This document shows positions 1 through 6,320 of a stretch of DNA of 16,036 nucleotides, in pieces. The stretch is from Nitrospina sp. (GTDB taxonomy: Bacteria; Nitrospinota; Nitrospinia; Nitrospinales; VA-1). Location of the stretch: contig JABGTQ010000290.1 of assembly GCA_018647025.1 (NCBI GenBank), positions 1 through 16,036 on the forward strand, given 5' to 3'. A model generated the notes under the pieces. That model saw only the letters and a list, made by a program, of their open reading frames with translations, ran no database searches and was not told where the DNA came from. The position numbers and the translations under genes were made by a program. The number at the start of each line of letters is the position of its first letter. The stretch's first letter is position 1.

Positions 1-90
1 AAATAGCCTTCAGCTAACACATTGAGAATGTCTAATGTATGGTTGGATTACGAATTCCGACACCTAAAGGTTTTTATAAATTTAAAACAA

Positions 91-255
91 TTAATTGTTA
101 GACCACCCAGGGTTTTTAATCCATGTTCCCTTATTATCTTGAATAAATTTTGGGACTGTTTCAGAAATAATTTTAGGTTTATCTTCTTTTTTTTCATCCT
201 CAACAGAAATGATTTTATCGTCTCTCAATACTTTCCCGCTAAAGGTAATTTTCAT
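91..255 (-). CDS. Small hypothetical protein, 54 aa
   Basis: Unrecognised small protein of 54 residues. It starts with ATG at 255 (MKITFSGKVLRDD...) and stops with TAA at 91-93. An AAGGAA Shine-Dalgarno-like stretch lies about ten bases before the ATG. The N-terminal dozen residues look like a beta strand (KITFSGKVL). A lysine/glutamate-rich middle follows (EDEKKEDK, about residues 19-26), then a C-terminal segment with two tryptophans (GTWIKNPGWSNN, residues 43-54). There is no signal peptide, membrane segment or cysteine. It lies downstream of and co-directional with typA and another small gene, 138 bp away, with a possible promoter of its own in that gap. The ribosome site and protein-like composition favour a real gene, but the length alone could arise by chance in AT-rich DNA. 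Confidence 0.5.
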   Translation of the reverse strand: MKITFSGKVLRDDKIISVEDEKKEDKPKIISETVPKFIQDNKGTWIKNPGWSNN

Positions 256-302
256 AGTCCAGTTTCCTTTTCTCAGGTTTCAGCGTAAACTTTTTTATAA
301 TG

Positions 303-332
303 ATATTATCAAAATTTTAAAATATTACTCAA
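303..332 (-). promoter_or_regulatory. Possible sigma-70 promoter for the 54-aa gene
   Basis: On the minus strand a TTGAGT hexamer (327-332) is followed 18 bp later by TAATAT (303-308). Transcription would start near 296 and give a leader of about 40 bases before the ATG at 255. The region is very AT-rich, so chance matches are common. Confidence 0.28.
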
Positions 333-393
333 GTATAAAGTTCATTAAAAATTTAGCTATCCTTATCACGGGTATGGTTTTCTTTAGTGAGTT

Positions 394-567
394 TTATAAA
401 TTAGCTTTTCTCTCCTGAATTTCTGCTCTTCTTACTTTTGCTAATTTACCAAGTTCTCCCAGTGCCTTTCTAGCGCGAGCTGCTGCTGCTTTTACGTTCT
501 TCGTTTCGAAACCCTCATTTTCAGCCAAGTAGGTCTCATAAGAGGCTACAATTTCATCATGTGTCAT
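394..567 (-). CDS. Small Ala/Lys/Arg/Glu-rich helical protein, 57 aa
   Basis: Unrecognised 57-residue protein starting with ATG at 567 (MTHDEIVASYETYLAENEG...). An AGGAG Shine-Dalgarno sits nine bases before the start. The sequence is strongly helix-favouring and rich in alanine, lysine, arginine and glutamate. Residues 23-47 (KNVKAAAARARKALGELG followed by KLAKVRR) form a basic, alanine-rich stretch resembling small nucleic-acid-binding or histone-H1-like bacterial proteins. That resemblance is compositional only, and the overall charge is just slightly positive. There is no cysteine, signal peptide or membrane segment. It lies 90 bp downstream of typA on the same strand, so read-through from typA or an own promoter in the gap are both possible. 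The codon structure, ribosome site and composition make it a likely real gene; its function is unknown. Confidence 0.68.
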   Translation of the reverse strand: MTHDEIVASYETYLAENEGFETKNVKAAAARARKALGELGKLAKVRRAEIQERKANL

Positions 568-657
568 AATACTTTTCTCCTAATTTATACAGTTAAATAT
601 CTTTTTTTTTATGTAAGTATCACAAATATTAGAATAGTTCAAAATAAAAAATATTTT

Positions 658-2481
658 TTACGCTACCTTTTGCGTTTTCGATGCTCGTTTACGCTCATTT
701 TCGTCCATGTGCCTTTTACGTAAGCGAATACTAGTAGGAGTAATCTCTGCAAGTTCGTCATCATTAAGATAACCGAGAACCTGCTCTAGGCTCATTATTC
801 TAGGAGGTGCAATACTGACAGTATCATCTGATCCAGAAGCTCGCACATTTGTAAGCTTTTTTCCCTTACAAATATTGACAACAAGATCATTATCTTTATT
901 ATTTTCGCCAATAATCATTCCTGTGTAAACTTCCTCAGACGGTCCTAAAAACATAATTCCTCTATCTTGCAAATTGAATAATGAATGTTGCGTTGTGCTC
1001 CCATTTTCAAGAGATATTAATACTCCATTTTTGCGACGAGCCAATTCTCCACAATACGGAACATAATTATGAAAGCTATGATTTAAAATACCCGTTCCTC
1101 GAGTAAGGCTTAACAACTGCGATCTAAAACCAAATAATCCACGTGTTGGAATGACAAATTCCAGCCTAACAGATTCCGTTCCCGTGTGAATCATATTTTT
1201 CATTTCACCTTTGCGTTTACCCATTGCCTCCATCACCGTTCCCATATATTGTTCTTCAACATCAATTACTGCAAACTCCTCCGGCTCCATTATTTTATTT
1301 TTTATTTCTTTTAAAACAACTTGTGGTCTCGAAATAGAAAATTCATAACCCTCTCGCCTCATAGTTTCTATTAGAATAGTAAGATGTAACTCTCCTCTAC
1401 CCGAAACTTTAAATGTATCATTAGAACTTTCTTCTTCAACTCGTAAAGCTACATTTTGTTTAATTTCTTTAAATAATCTTTCACGCAATTGTCTTGATGT
1501 AACAAACTTCCCCTCTCTACCCGCGAATGGAGAGCTGTTAACAAGAAAATTTATGGACAGTGTTGGTTCATCAATTTCGATCAAAGGTAAAGCTTCCGGA
1601 TTATTACGGTCAGCAATGGTTTCCCCGATATCTACCTCTTTCATCCCAGAAATTCCAACAATATCTCCTACTACAGCATTCTGCGCTTCTTTTCGTTGTA
1701 GACCTTCAAAAGTGAATACTTTAGAAACTTTAAAGTCCTCTTTATCTCCTGATCGTCTAATCAAAGTGTATTGTTTGCTCGAATCATAGCTACCTCTTTG
1801 AATCTTTCCAACGGCAATTCGTCCTACGTAATCATTGTAATCAATATTTGATACCAACATTTGAAATGCAGCTTTTGGATCACCTTCATGTGGCTCAACT
1901 TTATCAATTATTAAATCTAATACAGGTTTCATATCCTGGTCTTCTCCACCTGGTTCCACACGACAAAAACCCATCTTGGCAGAAGTGTATATCGTAGAAA
2001 AATCTAACTGTTCATCTGATGCTCCTAAATTAACAAAAAGATCAAAAACTAGATTTAGTGCGTTTTCAGGATTGGCCCCAGGTCGATCAATTTTGTTTAC
2101 AACAACAATTGGTTTTAGTCCTAAGTCGAGTGATTTTTTTAATACAAACCGTGTCTGTGGCATAGGGCCTTCATAAGCATCAACTATTAACAAGACCCCA
2201 TTTACCATTTTGAGAATACGCTCTACTTCTCCTCCAAAGTCTGCATGGCCTGGAGTATCAATAATATTAATTTTATAATCTTTATAATTAATGGAAGCAT
2301 TTTTAGAAAAAATGGTAATACCTCGTTCTTTTTCTAAATCGTTGCTGTCCATGATGCAGGTTTCAGCCAATTCAGCTTCTCTAAACATGCCACTTTGTCT
2401 CAATAGACAATCAACAAGTGTCGTTTTTCCATGATCAACATGTGCAATAATTCCAATATTCCTAATGTGTTCTCTCTCCAT
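658..2481 (-). CDS. typA: Translational GTPase TypA/BipA
   Basis: Ribosome-associated GTPase of the EF-G/LepA superfamily (TypA, also called BipA), involved in 50S assembly and in stress or low-temperature growth. The 607-residue length is normal for the family. The G-domain motifs are all present: G1 AHVDHGKT (residues 13-20), the switch I ERGITI (52-57), G3 DTPGH (75-79) and G4 NKID (129-132). Domain II, EF-G-like domains III and V, and the TypA-specific C-terminal domain follow; GRGELHL and GTRGLFGFRSQ-type motifs are recognisable. The start at 2481 is supported by the family N-terminus (MEREHIRNIGIIAHVDHGKT). The ribosome site is poor, because a GGGAG lies about 15 bases upstream. The gene is divergent from the methyltransferase at 3390, with about 900 bp between. 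Two small genes follow it on the same strand. Nothing suggests damage. Confidence 0.97.
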   Translation of the reverse strand: MEREHIRNIGIIAHVDHGKTTLVDCLLRQSGMFREAELAETCIMDSNDLEKERGITIFSKNASINYKDYKINIIDTPGHADFGGEVERILKMVNGVLLIVDAYEGPMPQTRFVLKKSLDLGLKPIVVVNKIDRPGANPENALNLVFDLFVNLGASDEQLDFSTIYTSAKMGFCRVEPGGEDQDMKPVLDLIIDKVEPHEGDPKAAFQMLVSNIDYNDYVGRIAVGKIQRGSYDSSKQYTLIRRSGDKEDFKVSKVFTFEGLQRKEAQNAVVGDIVGISGMKEVDIGETIADRNNPEALPLIEIDEPTLSINFLVNSSPFAGREGKFVTSRQLRERLFKEIKQNVALRVEEESSNDTFKVSGRGELHLTILIETMRREGYEFSISRPQVVLKEIKNKIMEPEEFAVIDVEEQYMGTVMEAMGKRKGEMKNMIHTGTESVRLEFVIPTRGLFGFRSQLLSLTRGTGILNHSFHNYVPYCGELARRKNGVLISLENGSTTQHSLFNLQDRGIMFLGPSEEVYTGMIIGENNKDNDLVVNICKGKKLTNVRASGSDDTVSIAPPRIMSLEQVLGYLNDDELAEITPTSIRLRKRHMDENERKRASKTQKVA

Positions 2482-2543
2482 AATGTTACGTTTATTCTCC
2501 CAAAAGTATTTACTTGATCACCTTATAATATTCGACCGGCCAC

Positions 2544-2571
2544 TATATACTTATTTTTAATAAAAATCCAA
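2544..2571 (-). promoter_or_regulatory. Possible sigma-70 promoter for typA
   Basis: On the minus strand TTGGAT (2566-2571) is followed 16 bp later by TATATA (2544-2549). This would place the start near 2537 and leave a leader of roughly 55 bases before the typA ATG. Support is sequence resemblance only, in AT-rich DNA. Confidence 0.3.
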
Positions 2572-3234
2572 ATTAAAGTACGTTAAAATATTTTAGATAT
2601 CAATTGATTATTTGGTCTGGGGTACAAGCGTTTGCATCCTAATGTATAACATACCCTAGCTTTCACGAATAAATTGTTGTTAGTGAAACAAGAGTTCATG
2701 CCATTAATTGCTAAGCTGAGGATTATAAAAGATAAACCTTGAAACTGCCGTATATTTTTTTTGCATTAATACATTTATTTTTGCAATAATACCTGGTTTC
2801 CCACTATTGGGTAAAACACGTTGGCTTTGTTGTTGTTGATCTAAATATGATTTCAGGTTTGAAGTTAGTAAAACAGTAATTTTTTTTAGTTATATCGGCC
2901 ATAAATAGTCTGGAAATCGATCAAGCTCTTGTTTCTTAAATCACATTGTTCAATGGCTTCATTTTTCTTTGAATAAAACATATTCAATGAATTACATTTT
3001 CTGAATCTAACCAAATTAAGAACAATACAATCCATCGATCTAATTTTTTTTAACTCATACCTCCTTATTTTATAAATGAGTATCTATAATCAAAATTTAT
3101 AATATTAACTAGCTATCTCAATTAATAAATTTACAATATGAATCCCAAAAATAATTTATAAAGTTCTAAAAATTTTTCCCATTATTATGGCGTTTCAATA
3201 AAATATTTTAAATTATCTCGATAAAATAGGATTA

Positions 3235-3256
3235 ATTAATAAAAGTCTTTATTAAT
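3235..3256. repeat. Inverted repeat upstream of the methyltransferase
   Basis: ATTAATAAA at 3235-3243 and its exact complement TTTATTAAT at 3248-3256 are separated by four bases. All arm bases are A or T, so it could be an operator, a weak hairpin, or a chance product of AT-rich DNA. It lies about 135 bp before the TTG start of the methyltransferase. Confidence 0.3.
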
Positions 3257-3377
3257 CAACTTATAAATTAGCAAACTCATTAAATATCATACAACTTGTT
3301 ATCTAAAGTTTGTATAGGTATCTGATACGTTTAAACTGTAAAACCTTTAACCATAATTATTTTGAATTAAAAAACAC

Positions 3378-3383
3378 GGAGGG
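3378..3383 (+). promoter_or_regulatory. Shine-Dalgarno that decides a TTG start
   Basis: GGAGGG at 3378-3383 is the best ribosome-binding sequence in the neighbourhood. Its GGAGG core ends seven bases before the TTG at 3390. The first in-frame ATG lies more than 70 codons downstream, inside the conserved domain, so TTG is the only plausible start. Confidence 0.75.
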
Positions 3384-3389
3384 ATTATT

Positions 3390-4643
3390 TTGGTAGTTTA
3401 TAAAGAAATTGAAAGTTGTCGGATTTGCGGTAATCAGGAATTAGATTTAATTCTTGAACTGGGAATACTTCCACTTACCGGATTTTTTCCAAATACCAAA
3501 ATTGAAGATGTCCCTGCTGGTCCATTGACTTTAGTTAAATGTAGTGAAAGTAACTTAAAAAACTCTTGTGGATTGGTTCAATTAAAAGAATCCTATAATT
3601 CTGAATTAATGTATGGTCAAAACTACGGCTATCAATCTGGACTTAATAAGTCGATGGTGCAACATCTCCAAGTTAAAGTTAACAATATTTTAGATTATGT
3701 AACCTTAAGCTCTGAAGATATTGTTGTGGATATTGGAAGCAACGATGGCACTTTATTAAAAGCCTATCCAAAGGATAAATCATCTCTAGTCGGATTTGAC
3801 CCGACTGGGATAAAATTTAAAAAATTTTACCCCAGTCATATAACCCTCTTTACTGATTTTTTTAATTCCAAAACCTTTAAACAAAAATTTGGAAACAAAA
3901 AAGCCAAAATTGTTACGTCGATTGCCATGTTTTATGACCTTGAAGACCCTCTTGAGTTTGTCCGTGATGTGTATGATATTTTATCTGATGATGGAGTTTG
4001 GGTATTAGAACAAAGTTATATGCCTCTAATGTTAAAAGTTAATGCTTTTGATACAATTTGCCATGAACATCTCGAATATTATCGGTTAAAACAAATTCAT
4101 TGGATGATGAAAAAAGTTGGATTCAAAATAATAGATATAGAGTTTAATAATATTAATGGTGGTAGTTTTTCTGTCTCTGTAGCAAAGCTAGAATCTTCTT
4201 TTACAGAAATGCCTACCCTAGAAAAGTTTTTATTGGATGAGCAAAATAAAGGTCTCAATACTAAAAAACCTTATGATGAATTTAAAAATAAGGTTTTTGA
4301 ATTTAAGATAAAAATACGAGAGTTTTTAAATAAAATTCATGCTAAAAAAAAGGTGATTTTAGGCTATGGTGCCTCAACTAAAGGAAATGTTATTTTAAAT
4401 TTTTGTGGCATAACATCAAAAGATATACCCTATATTGCGGAAGTAAATTCTGATAAATTTGGTTGCTACACTCCTGGAACATTAATCCCTATTATCTCAG
4501 AAAATGAAGCAAGGAAAATGAACCCCGATTATTTTCTAGTTTTTCCTTGGCATTTTAAAGACTTTATCTTGGAAAAAGAACAAGCCTCCCAAGGAAAAAA
4601 AATTCAAATGATTTTTCCTCTTCCAAACATAGAAATATTCTAA
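3390..4643 (+). CDS. Sugar C-methyltransferase (TylCIII/TcaB9 type, SAM-dependent)
   Basis: A 417-residue SAM-dependent methyltransferase with the three-part layout of NDP-hexose C-methyltransferases. An N-terminal zinc-binding region has cysteines at 10, 13, 51 and 60 (CRICG first). The SAM-binding Rossmann domain has the glycine motif VDIGSNDGTLL (residues 113-123). A C-terminal second Rossmann-like domain has GYGASTKGN (325-333). The CHEHLEYY motif (224-231) matches the family's catalytic Glu-His-Tyr region. Known members put a methyl group on a carbon, usually C3, of a 4-keto sugar nucleotide. Translation starts at TTG behind a strong Shine-Dalgarno. It is 176 bp upstream of gmd copy 1 on the same strand, so it may act on a GDP-keto-deoxyhexose derived from it; that is inference. 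The family is sure; the exact substrate and methylated carbon are not. Confidence 0.9.
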   Translation: MVVYKEIESCRICGNQELDLILELGILPLTGFFPNTKIEDVPAGPLTLVKCSESNLKNSCGLVQLKESYNSELMYGQNYGYQSGLNKSMVQHLQVKVNNILDYVTLSSEDIVVDIGSNDGTLLKAYPKDKSSLVGFDPTGIKFKKFYPSHITLFTDFFNSKTFKQKFGNKKAKIVTSIAMFYDLEDPLEFVRDVYDILSDDGVWVLEQSYMPLMLKVNAFDTICHEHLEYYRLKQIHWMMKKVGFKIIDIEFNNINGGSFSVSVAKLESSFTEMPTLEKFLLDEQNKGLNTKKPYDEFKNKVFEFKIKIREFLNKIHAKKKVILGYGASTKGNVILNFCGITSKDIPYIAEVNSDKFGCYTPGTLIPIISENEARKMNPDYFLVFPWHFKDFILEKEQASQGKKIQMIFPLPNIEIF

Positions 4644-4819
4644 CTTCAATAGTAGCGCATAATTTGATTTATATATTTATATTAGTATTTAAATCTATTT
4701 AATTTATTGTAGCCTCCTTTTTTTTGTCGTAAAAAAAATAACGAAAATACCTTATTCTTTTTTATGCTATTTTTTTCCTATGATAGAATAATACTAATTA
4801 ACACTATAATTTAATTGTC

Positions 4820-5905
4820 ATGAGCCTACATAAAATTGCATTAATTACTGGTGTTACCGGACAAGATGGGTCTTACCTGGCTGAGTTTCTTTTAGAAAAA
4901 GGATATGAGGTTCATGGTATTGTCAGGAGACCTAGCACTTTTAATAGTGAGCGCATAGAACATATCCGAAACAAAAATCTAACTGATAAAAATAAATTTA
5001 AGTTTCATTACGGAGATTTATTAGATTTTCAAAGTATTGATGATTTGATCGCTAGTATTCGCCCGAATGAAATATATAACCTTGCTGCCCAAAGTCATTT
5101 CGCCGTTAGCTTTAAGACACCAGAATATACCCATCAAATTAATGCTCTTGGACCCTTAAAAATTTTACAATCTATTGTTGCCAATGGTCTTAATGAAACC
5201 TGCCGATTTTATCAAGCATCTTCGAGTGAAATGTTTGGTAAAGTTTTTGAAACTCCTCAAACTGAAACAACTCCTTTTTATCCACGGAGCCCTTATGGAA
5301 TATCTAAAGTTTCTGCATATTGGACCACAATTAATTATCGCGAGGCCTTTAATATTTTCGCCTGCAACGGGATAATGTTTAATCACGAATCACCAAGACG
5401 TGGAGAAAAATTTGTAAGTCGAAAAATTACTCTCTCACTAGCGAAGATTCTTTCTGGGCAGCAAGAAAAGATTTTTCTGGGTAACCTCAATGCTTATCGT
5501 GACTGGGGATTTGCAAAAGATTATGTAGAAGCAATGTGGCTTATATTACAGCAACCAAAACCAGATGATTTTGTGCTTTCTTCAGGCCAACAGCACAGTA
5601 TTCGTGATTTTGTTCATGAGGCCTTTGAATTATGCGGGTTTAATATCGCATGGAGAGGGTCTGGAACAGACGAAGTGGGTTTTGATAAAAATACTGATCG
5701 CACTCTAGTGGAAGTTAATCCCTCTTTTTTTCGCCCCTCCGAAGTTGATACTCTTATTGGAGACTCTGGCAAAGCCAATAATATTTTAAACTGGCACTCT
5801 AAGACACCTTTTAAAGAACTAGTGTATCTCATGGTCGAAGCAGATTTGAAAGAATCTGGATTAGACCCTAAAAAATTCCTCAAACTGTGTATGGTAGATC
5901 GTTAA
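4820..5905 (+). CDS. gmd: GDP-mannose 4,6-dehydratase, copy 1 (diverged)
   Basis: Short-chain dehydrogenase/reductase enzyme converting GDP-mannose to GDP-4-keto-6-deoxymannose with bound NADP. The nucleotide-binding motif is GVTGQDG (residues 11-17). The YxxxK pair is Y159 and K163 (PYGISK). The catalytic Ser/Thr-x-Glu stretch is SSSE (134-137). The family normally has Thr at the position of Ser135, and paralogue copy 2 keeps Thr there. Other positions also differ from copy 2 and the usual family: QSHF for QSHV, PYG for PYA, NAYRDWG for DARRDWG. The C-terminus has four extra residues (MVDR) because the stop used by copy 2 is lost. The ATG aligns exactly with the first Met of copy 2, although no clear Shine-Dalgarno precedes it. 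At 361 residues it is normal in length and uninterrupted, so probably active or specialised rather than dead. Confidence 0.93.
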   Translation: MSLHKIALITGVTGQDGSYLAEFLLEKGYEVHGIVRRPSTFNSERIEHIRNKNLTDKNKFKFHYGDLLDFQSIDDLIASIRPNEIYNLAAQSHFAVSFKTPEYTHQINALGPLKILQSIVANGLNETCRFYQASSSEMFGKVFETPQTETTPFYPRSPYGISKVSAYWTTINYREAFNIFACNGIMFNHESPRRGEKFVSRKITLSLAKILSGQQEKIFLGNLNAYRDWGFAKDYVEAMWLILQQPKPDDFVLSSGQQHSIRDFVHEAFELCGFNIAWRGSGTDEVGFDKNTDRTLVEVNPSFFRPSEVDTLIGDSGKANNILNWHSKTPFKELVYLMVEADLKESGLDPKKFLKLCMVDR

Positions 5906-6320
5906 CCCATCTAAATATAGACGTTTTATAGCCATTTATTTTAGTAGGTTGCAAATTTTCTTTAATCTATTGCTGTCATCAAAAAACATTAAAATTTCTT
6001 TAATCTTTTGTGCAGTTCCATTCCATAGTTACCCTGTTATCGAGCTCCCAGGGGTAAAATTCACATAAATATTCATCTCCCTATTTTATAAAAAATGAGC
6101 ATTATTGAATGTACATGAAAAGGAAGAAAGTCCAAAAAATGTTTTTCCGGTTGGGATCACAATTTCTAGTTTTTTGATGCAACGAAGGTTTTAATATTAG
6201 ATAAAAATATTTTGCTTGGGTATTAACTTCTTTTATTAATCATTGGCTAGCTTATATATTTTATTAGGATATCAATCATCTATGAATGTTGAAAAATTGT
6301 TTTAAAGTGATCTAATTAAT
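5906..6320. other. Intergenic region after gmd copy 1
   Basis: About 415 bp between the convergent ends of gmd copy 1 and the radical SAM gene. Its first part (about 5923-5949) resembles the DNA after gmd copy 2 (about 10101-10125), sharing a GTTTTA, TAGCCATTT and T-rich tract in the same order. This shows the duplicated unit reached past the stop codon. A weak inverted repeat (TACCCTG ... CAGGGGTA) lies around 6029-6057 without a T-run. Short open frames here have no ribosome site and no recognisable product. Confidence 0.5.

Larger units (their letters stand above)
2482..3389. other. Long AT-rich intergenic region with no convincing gene
   Basis: This gap of about 900 bp lies between the divergent typA and methyltransferase genes. 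The promoters of both genes must lie here. On the minus strand a 49-codon reading frame (2886-3035) has a GGAGG 24 bases before its ATG, too far to work well, and its product (MDCIVLNLVRFRK...) is unrecognised. An AT-only inverted repeat with nine-base arms lies at 3235-3256, and a short palindrome (GTATCtGATAC) at 3318-3328. No tRNA, riboswitch or mobile element with two ends could be recognised. Confidence 0.5.

Noticed and set aside
2823..2858. GGCTTTGTTG followed by an AAATATGATTTCAGG-like stretch, resembling an IS903/IS5-group terminal repeat
   Set aside because: No matching inverted end (CAACAAAGCC) was found nearby and no transposase remnant is readable. Similarity over about 25 bases from memory is not enough to call a mobile element.
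2886..3035. 49-codon minus-strand frame (MDCIVLNLVRFRK...)
   Set aside because: GGAGG is 24 bases from the ATG, the product is unrecognised, and one such frame is expected by chance in 900 bp of AT-rich DNA.
6029..6057. Inverted repeat TACCCTG ... CAGGGGTA as a bidirectional terminator between gmd copy 1 and the radical SAM gene
   Set aside because: The stem is short with a bulge, the loop is long, and no T-run follows on either strand.
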